A stretch of DNA of 8,124 nucleotides from an uncultured Actinomycetes bacterium (GCA_903928615.1 CAIYRJ010000036.1:1-8124), one strand, 5' to 3'. Positions 1 through 6,253 are shown, counted from the stretch's first letter. Notes: generated by a model from the sequence alone, not told the origin. A program made the numbers and translations.

Positions 1-109
1 CCACGGTGAACCAGTGGAACGTGAAGTTCAGAGAGAACTCAGTCCACAGGAACGACAGAACTCCGATGACAAGCGCGAGCGGAAAAATCGCCTTTGCGCG
101 TGCACCCAT
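1..109 (-). CDS. Unidentified membrane or secreted protein, N-terminal fragment
   Basis: Only the first 36 codons lie in the window; the frame is open to the left edge. The ATG at 107-109 is preceded by a clear Shine-Dalgarno site, which decides the start. The peptide begins MGARAKAIFPLALVIGVLSF and then has an aromatic-rich stretch (WTEFSLNFTFHWFTV). The two positive residues followed by a hydrophobic segment at about residues 8-22 indicate a signal anchor or first transmembrane helix. No family can be named from this piece. Codon use differs from the neighbours: about a quarter of codons end in A or T, while the adjacent yvcK and rapZ genes almost always end in G or C. It shares the strand of yvcK but is separated from it by about 200 bp holding a possible terminator and promoter, so it is probably a separate transcription unit, perhaps horizontally acquired. 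It is a real gene start with moderate certainty; the function is unknown. Confidence 0.6.
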   Translation of the reverse strand, partial: MGARAKAIFPLALVIGVLSFLWTEFSLNFTFHWFTV

Positions 110-112
110 TTG

Positions 113-120
113 AGCTCCTT
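113..120 (-). promoter_or_regulatory. Ribosome binding site of the left-edge gene
   Basis: The minus strand reads AAGGAGCT, ending 3 nt before the ATG, with the GGAG core 6 nt away. It is the only strong Shine-Dalgarno match before a gene start in this window, so it marks the left-edge gene as different from its leaderless or overlap-coupled neighbours. Confidence 0.65.
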
Positions 121-184
121 TGGATAGGACAGGGATCCCCGCTAACCCGAATGAGATGAGGTGGGTTTCGCGGTTGCACGCAGC

Positions 185-207
185 AGTGCTGTCGTGCTGA
201 CAGCACT
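185..207. repeat. Perfect 9-bp inverted repeat, candidate operator or leader hairpin
   Basis: AGTGCTGTC (185-193) and GACAGCACT (199-207) are perfect inverted copies around a 5-nt spacer. On the minus strand the repeat starts within the candidate -10 hexamer and covers the expected transcription start, the usual place for a repressor operator. As RNA it would be a hairpin at the 5' end of the leader. No T-tract follows on either strand, so an intrinsic terminator is less likely. The binding protein is unknown. Confidence 0.45.
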
Positions 208-234
208 CTACGGGCGTCCCGCTTTTCGTCACAA
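205..234 (-). promoter_or_regulatory. Candidate promoter for the left-edge gene
   Basis: On the minus strand TTGTGA (229-234) and TAGAGT (205-210) are separated by 18 bp. Each hexamer matches the sigma-70 type consensus at four of six positions. Transcription would start near position 198 and give a leader of roughly 90 nt before the ATG at 109. The assignment rests on consensus matching only. Confidence 0.3.
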
Positions 235-260
235 GTGCTACATACCCTTCCCGCAACGCG

Positions 261-282
261 AAAAAGAGCGAACTTTCTCGCT
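261..282 (-). terminator. Possible intrinsic terminator after yvcK
   Basis: Beginning about 30 nt past the yvcK stop, the minus strand has AGCGA, a 6-nt loop and TCGCT, followed by CTTTTT. The stem is only 5 bp (one extra G-T pair is possible), so the hairpin is weak, but the T-run is conspicuous in a GC-rich genome. It would end the uvrC-rapZ-yvcK transcript before the left-edge gene. Confidence 0.4.
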
Positions 283-312
283 ACGAGCGGGCGGTTTACG
301 CAGTCGCAACAT

Positions 313-1293
313 TCACGCGGGGTGGGCTGAACCCGACGCCGCGCGGCGGTCAGCGCCCTCCCGCGCGAGTGGCATGAGCAGGTCGGCGAGGGCCTCGGGC
401 GCATGCCGCACCACCTGGTCGTCCTCCGCGATGTCGGCGGCCACCACGCGCACGCCGCGCGCCTCGATGGCCGCCACGTCGACGACGACCGGCTCCTGGC
501 CCTGCGCGGCGTACTGCGCGAGGGCCGCCGGCTCCAGTTCCCCGGCGTGCACCACCACCACGTCCACGCCGTCCGGCACCATCTCGAGCACGCGATCGAG
601 GTGCGTGATGGCATCCATGCCGTCGGTCTCGCCGGGCTGGGTCATGATGTTGCACACGTAGGCGCGCAGCCCCCTGGCCCCGCATACCGCCTCGGCGATC
701 TCCCCCACCGCCAGGTGCGGCAGCACGCTCGTGAACAGCGAGCCCGGCCCGAGGAGGATCAGGTCGGCGTCGGAGATCGCGGCGAGGGCATCGGGGTGTG
801 CGGCCGGCTCGGGGTCGAGCCATACGCGGCGGCAGGCGCCCACGCCGGATGCGATCAGCGTCTCGCCGCAGGCCTCGGTGCCGTCCTCGCGCTCGGCCCA
901 GAGCCGCACGTGCTCGAGCGCGCCGGGAATCACCCGCCCGTTCACCTTCAGCACCCGCGAGGCCTCGCGCACGGCCTCATCGAAGGATCCCGTCACCTCG
1001 GTGAGCGCCGCGAGGATCAGGTTGCCGAAGGGATGCCCCGACAGGTCACCGTCCGCGAAGCGGTACTGGAACAACCGGCCCATGAGCGACTCGTCATCCG
1101 CCAGCGCCACGAGCACGTTGCGGATGTCGCCCGGGGGGAGCATTCCGAGCTCGCGCCGCAGGCGACCGGACGACCCGCCGTCATCCGCCACCCCGACGAT
1201 GGCCGAGATGTCGAGGTCGCGGCGCTTCAGGCCGCGCAGCAGCGACGACAGCCCGGTGCCGCCGCCGAGGGCCACGACGTGCGGCGTGTTCAC
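313..1293 (-). CDS. yvcK: YvcK/CofD-like UDP-sugar-binding protein (gluconeogenesis factor)
   Basis: The 326-residue protein belongs to the CofD/UPF0052 (YvcK) family. Known members bind UDP-GlcNAc-type nucleotides and affect growth on gluconeogenic carbon sources, cell shape and wall synthesis; in mycobacteria the homologue is CuvA. Visible family motifs are the N-terminal GGGTGLS (residues 10-16), VADDGGSSGRLR (35-46), PPGDIRN (53-59), GHPFGNL (86-92), GPGSLFTSV (182-190) and the QPGETDG loop (219-225). Length is normal and no key motif is missing. The start is GTG at 1291-1293; it overlaps the rapZ stop as GTGA, indicating translational coupling. It is the last gene of the uvrC-rapZ-yvcK operon. 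In many Actinomycetota and Firmicutes whiA follows directly, but no whiA start follows here. The family assignment is firm; the physiological role is inferred from homologues. Confidence 0.95.
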   Translation of the reverse strand: MNTPHVVALGGGTGLSSLLRGLKRRDLDISAIVGVADDGGSSGRLRRELGMLPPGDIRNVLVALADDESLMGRLFQYRFADGDLSGHPFGNLILAALTEVTGSFDEAVREASRVLKVNGRVIPGALEHVRLWAEREDGTEACGETLIASGVGACRRVWLDPEPAAHPDALAAISDADLILLGPGSLFTSVLPHLAVGEIAEAVCGARGLRAYVCNIMTQPGETDGMDAITHLDRVLEMVPDGVDVVVVHAGELEPAALAQYAAQGQEPVVVDVAAIEARGVRVVAADIAEDDQVVRHAPEALADLLMPLAREGADRRAASGSAHPA

Positions 1294-2162
1294 GCCGACC
1301 GCACCTCGGCCGGGCGGCGGGAATCGCGGTGGGCGACGGTTACATCGAGTGAGCCCGCGTACCGGGCGGCCAGGGCCTCGGCCACGGTGACGCTGCGGTG
1401 GCGGCCCCCCGTGCAGCCGATGGCCACCACCAGGTGGCGCTTGCCCTCGGCCTCGTACATCGGCAGCACGTAGTCGAGCAGCGAGAAGAGGCGGTCCATG
1501 AATCCCTCGTAGCCCGGGTCGGCGGCCACGTACTCGGCCACCGCCACGTCCTCGCCGGTGAGCGCGGTGAGCTCCGCCACGTAGTGGGGGTTGCGCAGGA
1601 ACCGGACGTCGAACATGAGGTCGGCTTCGCGCGGCACGCCGTGCTTGAACCCGAACGACGAGAAGGTGAGGCGCATGCGCGGGCGGTGCGCGGGCGCCAT
1701 CTCCTCGGCCACGGCGTCGCGGAGATCCCAGGGGTTCATCGCGCTGGTGTCGATCACCACGTCGGCGCGGTCGCGCAGGTCGGCGAGCAGCGCGCGCTCC
1801 TTCTCGATGCCGCGCAGCACCTCGCCGCCCTCCGCCAGGGGGTGACGGCGGCGGGTCTCGCGGAAGCGGGACAGCAGCGCCTCATCCGACGCCTCGAGGA
1901 AGAGCATCTGCATGTGGATGTCGGGGATCTGCGCGATGCGGTCGAGTTCGCGGCCGAGCTCGTCGAACCACGCGCCGCCGCGCACGTCGAACACCAGCGC
2001 CGCGCGCTCGACGCTGCTGCCCTCGAGCCGGAAGAGGTCGACGAGCGACGGCAGCAGCTGGGGCGGCAGGTTGTCGATGCAGAAGAAGTCGGCGTCCTCG
2101 AACGCCCCCATCGCCCCGGACTTCCCGGCCCCCGAGAGGCCGGTGATGATCGTCAGCTCCAC
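1290..2162 (-). CDS. rapZ: RapZ family P-loop nucleotide-binding RNA adapter protein
   Basis: The 290-residue protein matches the RapZ (YvcJ/YhbJ) family along its whole length; E. coli RapZ has 284 residues. The N-terminal P-loop domain has a Walker A motif GLSGAGKS (residues 8-15), the family signature DNLP (30-33) and LVFDVR (57-62). The C-terminal domain, which in E. coli binds small RNAs and amino-sugar metabolites, contains FSSFGFKHGVP (168-178), DVRFLRNPHY (185-194), GCTGGRHRSV (249-258) and VAHRD (277-281). In E. coli it directs RNase E to GlmZ to control GlmS; the target in Actinomycetota is not established, so only the family is claimed. The GTG at 2160-2162 gives a normal N-terminus with the Walker motif at residue 8 and overlaps the uvrC stop by 10 bp. 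The frame stays open far upstream, but that part lies inside uvrC and resembles no protein. rapZ and yvcK together suggest coordination of amino-sugar supply with wall synthesis. Confidence 0.95.
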   Translation of the reverse strand: MELTIITGLSGAGKSGAMGAFEDADFFCIDNLPPQLLPSLVDLFRLEGSSVERAALVFDVRGGAWFDELGRELDRIAQIPDIHMQMLFLEASDEALLSRFRETRRRHPLAEGGEVLRGIEKERALLADLRDRADVVIDTSAMNPWDLRDAVAEEMAPAHRPRMRLTFSSFGFKHGVPREADLMFDVRFLRNPHYVAELTALTGEDVAVAEYVAADPGYEGFMDRLFSLLDYVLPMYEAEGKRHLVVAIGCTGGRHRSVTVAEALAARYAGSLDVTVAHRDSRRPAEVRSA

Positions 2163-4084
2163 CCGTTGCCCGATCCGGCGAGCGTCTCGACCTGGTCGGG
2201 ACCGCCCGTCTTGTTGAGGTGCTCGTAGATGTCGCGTGCCACCTTCGGCGGCAGCCCCGGCACGGCCTCCATCTCCTCGCGCGTGGCGGCGAGGAACCGC
2301 TCCGGCGATCCGAAGTGTCGCAGGATGGCCCGGCGGCGCGCCGGGCCGATGCCCGGCAGCGAGTCCATCGCGCTCGCGGTCATGCCCTTGCCGCGCCGCC
2401 CGCGGTGATGGCGCAGGGCGAAGCGGTGGGCCTCGTCGCGCACCTGCTGCAGCAGCTTGAGGCCCGGGGAGTCCTCCGGCAGCAGGATCGGCTCGGACCG
2501 GCCCGGCACGAAGACCTCCTCCTGCTGCTTGGCCAGGCCGATCATGGGCACGTCGATTCCGGCCTCGCGCATCGCCCGCTGCGCGGCGCCGAGCTGCCCC
2601 TTGCCGCCGTCGATCACCACGAGCGACGGCGTGGCGCCCAGGCTGGGGTCCGCATCGGCGGCGGCCAGGCGCGCCATGCGCCGGCCGATGGCCTCCTCCA
2701 TGCGAGCGAAGTCGTCGGGCCCGCCGTCGTAGCGCATGGTGAACGAGCGGTAGTGCTTGCGATCGGGCGCGCCGCCGTTGAGCACCGTCATCGATGCCAC
2801 CGCGTATGTGGCGCCGAGGTTGGAGATGTCGAAGCACTCGATGCGCATCGGCGGCGCGTCCAGCCCCAGGGCGCGCTGCAGGTCGCCCAGCGCGGCCGTG
2901 CGCCGCTCCCGGGTGCGCGCCGCGCGGGCGCGGTCCTGGTCGAGCGCCAGCCGGGCGTTGCGCTCGGCGAGCTCCTGCATGCGGCGCTTCTCCCCGCGCT
3001 CGGATGCCCGCACCTCAACGCCGGCCTGGCGGCGCTCGGCGAGCACGGCCTCGATCCCCCGTGTCTCCATGCCGAAGGGCACCACCACGAGCGGCGGGAT
3101 CGCCATTCCGAGTGCGTAGTACTCCATCACGAACTGCTCGAGGATCGTCACGGGGTCGCTCGAGCCCGCGGCGTCCACGAAGAACGACTGCCGGTCGCCC
3201 AGCACGCCATCGCGCACCTGCAGCACCTGCACGTTCGCGGCCTCGCCGTCGTCGTCCACCGCCACGCCGAGCACGTCGAGCGACTCCAGGGAGTCGCTGC
3301 TCATCAACTGGCGCTCCATCAGGTGGCGCACGGCGTTCAGGCGGTTGCGGAACGTCGCGGCGTCCTCGAACCGCTGCGCCGCGGCGGCCTCGCGCATCTG
3401 ATCCTCGAGCTCCTGCTCGAGGCCCCGGTAGCGCCCCGAGAGGAAGGCGATGATCTGGTCGATCAGGTGCCGGTAGTCCTGCAGGCTGATGTAGTCGACG
3501 CACGGCGCCATGCAGCGCTTGATGTGGTAGTCGAGGCACGGGATGCCCGAGGGCCGGCCGGGTTCGGTGCCCTCGCAGGGACGGCTCGGGAAGATCTTGC
3601 CGATCAGCGACAGCGTCTCGCGCACCTTCGACGCGCTGGAGAAGGGGCCGAAGTACACCCGGTCGCGGCGGTGGCGCTCGCGCGTGAAGTACACGCGGGG
3701 GTAGGCCTCGTCGAGGCTGATGCCGATGTAGGGATAGCTCTTGTCGTCGCGCAGCTTCACGTTGAAGGGCGGACGGTGCGTGGTGATGAGGTTGCCCTCG
3801 AGGATCAGCGCCTCCTGCTCGCTGTTCACCACGAGCGCTTCCAGTCGCCCGGCGCGCGACACCATCTCCACGATGCGCGGGTGCAGCCCGGCCTTGGGCC
3901 CGGGCCGCCCCTCCCCCGCCCCATCGGGCCCGCGCACCGGAGCCTCGAAGTACGAGAACACCCGCTTGCGCAGCGACTTCGCCTTGCCCACGTACATCAC
4001 GCGGTCGTCGGCGTCGCGGAACAGGTACACGCCCGGCGCGTCGGGGAGCGCGGCGAGCTGATCGCGTAGCGGCTCCGTGCCCAT
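2153..4084 (-). CDS. uvrC: Excinuclease ABC subunit C
   Basis: UvrC makes both incisions flanking DNA lesions in UvrABC nucleotide excision repair. The 643-residue protein is complete. The GIY-YIG nuclease domain is at about residues 13-108 (GVY 18-20, MYVG 30-33, R39, and the NSEQEALILEGNLI segment 87-100). Four cysteines at 170, 183, 191 and 195 fit the Fe-S cluster site known in UvrC. The UVR helical domain that contacts UvrB is at about 221-258. The RNase H-like second nuclease domain has CFDISN (D419), VIDGGKGQ (D492) and DEAHRF (H553). Tandem helix-hairpin-helix motifs occupy 574-625 (LPGIGPARRRAILRHFGS). A Gly/Pro-rich insertion of about 18 residues at 49-66 lies in the GIY-YIG domain. 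The ATG at 4082-4084 has no Shine-Dalgarno site but follows TATACT by 7 nt, suggesting a leaderless mRNA. It is the first gene of the uvrC-rapZ-yvcK operon. Confidence 0.97.
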   Translation of the reverse strand: MGTEPLRDQLAALPDAPGVYLFRDADDRVMYVGKAKSLRKRVFSYFEAPVRGPDGAGEGRPGPKAGLHPRIVEMVSRAGRLEALVVNSEQEALILEGNLITTHRPPFNVKLRDDKSYPYIGISLDEAYPRVYFTRERHRRDRVYFGPFSSASKVRETLSLIGKIFPSRPCEGTEPGRPSGIPCLDYHIKRCMAPCVDYISLQDYRHLIDQIIAFLSGRYRGLEQELEDQMREAAAAQRFEDAATFRNRLNAVRHLMERQLMSSDSLESLDVLGVAVDDDGEAANVQVLQVRDGVLGDRQSFFVDAAGSSDPVTILEQFVMEYYALGMAIPPLVVVPFGMETRGIEAVLAERRQAGVEVRASERGEKRRMQELAERNARLALDQDRARAARTRERRTAALGDLQRALGLDAPPMRIECFDISNLGATYAVASMTVLNGGAPDRKHYRSFTMRYDGGPDDFARMEEAIGRRMARLAAADADPSLGATPSLVVIDGGKGQLGAAQRAMREAGIDVPMIGLAKQQEEVFVPGRSEPILLPEDSPGLKLLQQVRDEAHRFALRHHRGRRGKGMTASAMDSLPGIGPARRRAILRHFGSPERFLAATREEMEAVPGLPPKVARDIYEHLNKTGGPDQVETLAGSGNGWS

Positions 4085-4091
4085 GCGCCCG

Positions 4092-4097
4092 AGTATA
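4092..4097 (-). promoter_or_regulatory. Candidate -10 element of a leaderless uvrC promoter
   Basis: TATACT on the minus strand matches TATAAT at five of six positions and ends 7 nt before the uvrC ATG, so transcription would begin at or next to the start codon. No good -35 hexamer is visible 16-18 bp further upstream, and no Shine-Dalgarno site lies in between. Confidence 0.5.
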
Positions 4098-4157
4098 TGA
4101 GCGCATCAGGGCGTGGCGCGATCCCACGGGCCATGCGCCGGCGGCCCGCGAAGCCCA

Positions 4158-5438
4158 TCAGGCGAGCAGCTCGCCCGCCCTCACCAGCACCACGCCCGAA
4201 CCCCCGCCCATGAGCGCCGCGCCCTGCCCGGCGAGCGCCATCACCCGGGCAACGTAGGCCTGCGTCTCGGCGTAGGGAGGGATGCCGCCGTACCTCCGCA
4301 CGGCTCCCCCGCCGGCGTTGTATGCCGCGAGCGCCAGCGGCACCGATCCGAACTCGCGGATGCCGCTGGCGATGAGCCGGGCCGAGCCCGGTATCGCCTG
4401 CGCCGGGTCGAATGGATCGCGCACGCCCATTCCGCGGGCCGTGCCGGGCATGAACTGGGCGATGCCCTGCGCGCCCGCACTGCTCACCGCACCCGGGTCG
4501 AAGTCGCTCTCGGCCTTCAGCACGGCCGCGAGAAGTGCCGGGGAGATCGCCGCCGCCGTGGCCGAGCGCATCACGAGATCGCGGTAGCGCGCGGGCACCC
4601 ACGCCTGCAGCCCGCCCGACTGCGCACTGGCGGGCAGCGTGGCGCCGGGCTGGCCGGCACCACAGCCCGGCAGGTATCCCCAATGCCACTCCTCCCACGA
4701 GTAGCGCTGGATGAAGCCGAAGGCACGGGCGTTTCGCACCAGCCACGCGTACACGCCGCCGCTCACCACCAGGTCGAGCTCGGTGGAATTGCGGTGGCGG
4801 CTCCGCCCCGGCGGGGCCACCCACTTGGGATCGGGATGGCGCGTGAAGAGCACGGCCTGCTCGGCATCCGACCGGAACGCGCTGGTGACCACCAGGTCCA
4901 TGCCCGCGGCGCGGATGGCGCGATCCATCTGGTCGAAGGCGGCCGCCACGGCCGGACACATCGGCTTGCCGTCGCGGTACACCAGCGGCCCGCTGTAGCC
5001 GCCCCCCGTGGCCCACCCCACCGGACCATCATCCGGCATGCCCGCCACCGCGGCCACCCCCGCGCGCGCGGTGGCCGTGACCGAGGTGCCGAGCGGGCCG
5101 GGGCGCCGCACGCGTACCTCGACCTCCATGGGGATGCGCGCCTGCCCCACGAGCTGCACCCGGTCCACCCGCGCGCCGGACCCCTCGGCCGAGTGGGACG
5201 CCGCCCGCCGCGCAGCATCGCGAAGCCGGGTGCGGAGGTCCCACGGGTCGAGCAACGCCGAGGGGATGGCGTCGAGCAGCGCGCGACCCGCCGAGAGGGC
5301 GGCGAGGTCCGCCGCCAGGCGCGCCCCGCCCGACGCCACCCGGAGCGCGCCCAGCGCGCCCAGGCCCAGCACCACGGCCACCGCGATGGCCGCGAGCGCA
5401 AGCACCACGGGCATGGCCTGCCCGCGCTGCGACCTCAC
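4158..5438 (-). CDS. TadG-like anchored VanY D,D-carboxypeptidase / SLT lytic transglycosylase fusion
   Basis: The 426-residue protein combines three modules. Residues 4-55 resemble the N-terminus of TadG/Rv3654c-like proteins: RGQAMP, a hydrophobic helix (10-31), then AADLAALSAGRAL (42-54). The +5 glutamate of true pseudopilins is absent (V11), so it probably serves as an anchor. Residues about 157-256 form a VanY/peptidase M15-type domain: SAFRSDAEQ (186-194), SRHRNSTELD with zinc ligands H215 and D222, and EEWHWGY with likely catalytic E249 and ligand H252. Residues about 284-405 form an SLT (GH23-like) lytic transglycosylase domain: KAESDFDP with catalytic E310, GAQGIAQFMPGTA (322-334) and AAYNAGGGAV (371-380). 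The inferred action is trimming peptide stems and cleaving glycan strands outside the membrane. The GTG at 5436-5438 overlaps the preceding pseudopilin stop as GTGA; sequence upstream in this frame is not protein-like. All catalytic residues looked for are present. Domain calls are strong; the pilus link is inferred. Confidence 0.88.
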   Translation of the reverse strand: MRSQRGQAMPVVLALAAIAVAVVLGLGALGALRVASGGARLAADLAALSAGRALLDAIPSALLDPWDLRTRLRDAARRAASHSAEGSGARVDRVQLVGQARIPMEVEVRVRRPGPLGTSVTATARAGVAAVAGMPDDGPVGWATGGGYSGPLVYRDGKPMCPAVAAAFDQMDRAIRAAGMDLVVTSAFRSDAEQAVLFTRHPDPKWVAPPGRSRHRNSTELDLVVSGGVYAWLVRNARAFGFIQRYSWEEWHWGYLPGCGAGQPGATLPASAQSGGLQAWVPARYRDLVMRSATAAAISPALLAAVLKAESDFDPGAVSSAGAQGIAQFMPGTARGMGVRDPFDPAQAIPGSARLIASGIREFGSVPLALAAYNAGGGAVRRYGGIPPYAETQAYVARVMALAGQGAALMGGGSGVVLVRAGELLA

Positions 5439-5764
5439 GGCACCTGCACCGCGGCGCGAACGCGCACGGGTTCGCCGCGCGTGCCGAGGGCTGCCAGCGC
5501 AGGCGGGCGGGCCGACCCCGTGACCGTGACCACCTGCCCCGCGGCACCGGTGGCACGCATGGCCCGCGCGCGGGCCTGGTCCTGGGCCTCGGACGCCGCG
5601 GCCAGCACGGACACCATGTGCACGGCCAGCAGCGCCAGCGCCACCAGCAGCGGCAGCAGGGCGATCACCTCGAGCGCCGCCTGGCCCGCCTGGCCAGTCT
5701 GGCCCGCCCGGGTCCCAACGACCGCCCGGCGCGCACGCTCCGGCCGCACCGCCCGGCATCTCAC
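5435..5764 (-). CDS. TadE-like pseudopilin, second of the pair
   Basis: The 109-residue protein has a basic leader of about 27 residues and then GQAALEVIALLPLL (27-40), the TadE/class III signal-sequence pattern: a glycine cleavage site (G27) followed by glutamate at mature position +5 (E32) and a hydrophobic helix (33-54). The polar remainder contains AAASEAQDQARARAMRA (55-71) and a short beta-rich tail. TadE-like proteins are minor pseudopilins processed by a prepilin peptidase and held in or near the membrane for a Tad pilus or related secretion system. The leader has a small GQ-rich repeat (GQTGQAGQ, 21-28). The start is GTG at 5762-5764, overlapping the upstream tadE-like stop as GTGA; a second GTG lies five codons in. 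Its own stop overlaps the next start as GTGA. It is short, but fits this actinobacterial group. The start is probable; the family is fairly sure. Confidence 0.78.
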   Translation of the reverse strand: MRCRAVRPERARRAVVGTRAGQTGQAGQAALEVIALLPLLVALALLAVHMVSVLAAASEAQDQARARAMRATGAAGQVVTVTGSARPPALAALGTRGEPVRVRAAVQVP

Positions 5765-6177
5765 CCCGGCACCTCGGCCTCGGCCGACACCGCCGGCGCC
5801 GGCACCCAGGGCACGATCATCGGCACCCGTACCCGCACCGACACGTGCTCGCGACCCGCGCGATCGGCCCGCGTGCGCACCACCGACCCGCGGGCGAGGT
5901 GGCCCCCCAGCATGCGGCGCGCTGCTGCTCCGGCCGGGGCGTCCACCGCCTCGGCGCGCGCTCCGGCCCGGGCGGCCTCGCGCGCTGCGCCCCACGCATG
6001 CGCGGCCAGACCCACCTGCACCAGCATCACGGCCGCCAGCGCGATGAGCGGCAGCAGCGCGACGAGCTCCACCGACGACTGCCCCGACTGCGACCGCGGC
6101 CGCAGTCGCAGTCGCGCGACGTCATCGCCCCCGCTCCCCGCGCGCCATCGGCAACCACACGACCCCGGACCCCTCAT
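5761..6177 (-). CDS. TadE-like pseudopilin, first of the pair
   Basis: The 138-residue protein carries SGQSSVELVALLPLI (31-45), a textbook TadE signature with probable cleavage after G32, glutamate at +5 (E37) and a hydrophobic helix at about 37-60. Just after it comes AAREAARAGARAEAV (64-78), also typical of TadE proteins. The C-terminal part (95-138) alternates polar and hydrophobic residues, as in a beta-sheet head. The leader before the cleavage site is basic (six arginines in residues 10-29). The ATG at 6175-6177 has no Shine-Dalgarno site but follows TAGCGT by 7 nt, compatible with a leaderless mRNA. It starts a three-gene unit in which each downstream gene overlaps by four bases. No Tad ATPase, TadC or prepilin peptidase lies in the window, so the partners must be elsewhere. 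The family is well supported; the exact start is less certain. Confidence 0.82.
   Translation of the reverse strand: MRGPGSCGCRWRAGSGGDDVARLRLRPRSQSGQSSVELVALLPLIALAAVMLVQVGLAAHAWGAAREAARAGARAEAVDAPAGAAARRMLGGHLARGSVVRTRADRAGREHVSVRVRVPMIVPWVPAPAVSAEAEVPG
6087..6112. repeat. 26-bp near-perfect palindrome inside the first tadE-like gene
   Basis: The outer arms ACTGCGAC (6087-6094) and GTCGCAGT (6105-6112) are perfect inverted copies, and the centre GCGGCCGC (6096-6103) is itself palindromic. Only one of the 13 base pairs is not Watson-Crick, and it would be a G-U pair in the mRNA. It encodes the arginine-rich leader just before the pseudopilin cleavage site. It may form an mRNA hairpin or simply reflect GC-rich arginine codons. 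Confidence 0.5.
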
Positions 6178-6184
6178 GCATCCG

Positions 6185-6190
6185 ACGCTA
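6185..6190 (-). promoter_or_regulatory. Candidate -10 element of the pseudopilin/hydrolase operon
   Basis: TAGCGT on the minus strand ends 7 nt before the ATG of the first tadE-like gene, matching TANNNT at the spacing seen before three other genes here. By itself the hexamer is weak (three of six to TATAAT). A GCGCGC inverted repeat with a 5-nt loop (6201-6217) lies just upstream, around the -35 zone, and could be an operator; nothing else supports that. Confidence 0.3.
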
Positions 6191-6253
6191 GGTCCGCCCT
6201 GCGCGCACGGGGCGCGCGCGGCGTCACGATTCAGCGACGCATGCGTGCCGCGG

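Noticed and set aside
197..240. Possible CIRCE-like element, because minus-strand TAGCACT and AGTGCTG resemble the HrcA half-sites
   Set aside because: The two halves are about 26 bp apart instead of 9 and are incomplete; the perfect local repeat at 185-207 explains the second half better.
110..312. Searched for a tRNA or phage attachment site next to the composition break
   Set aside because: No cloverleaf, CCA end or T-loop sequence was found, and no direct repeat long enough for an attachment site.
403..1473. 356-codon plus-strand frame opposite yvcK and rapZ
   Set aside because: It is a shadow of two well-recognised minus-strand genes; no protein-like motif is present.
2163..2837. Upstream extension of the rapZ frame by about 225 codons
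   Set aside because: The extension lies inside uvrC, is Arg/Ala/Gly-rich noise, and RapZ family proteins begin only a few residues before the Walker A motif.
2219..4069. 616-codon open frame on the plus strand, antisense to uvrC
   Set aside because: The translation is His/Ala/Arg-rich without any domain, and uvrC on the opposite strand is unmistakable. Long antisense frames are expected at this GC content.
4127..4148. CGGGCC/GGCCCG inverted repeat with a 10-nt loop between the hydrolase gene and uvrC
   Set aside because: The stem is 6 bp, it partly lies upstream of a promoter, and there is no T-tract, so a terminator call is not supported.
5439..5759. Upstream extension of the hydrolase frame by 107 codons
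   Set aside because: It lies inside the second tadE-like gene, is low complexity, and the GTG at 5438 gives a normal TadG-like N-terminus.
4113..6047. 644-codon open frame on the plus strand across the pseudopilin/hydrolase region
   Set aside because: It is low-complexity Arg/Pro/Ala sequence that ignores gene boundaries, while the minus strand has catalytic motifs and matching overlaps.
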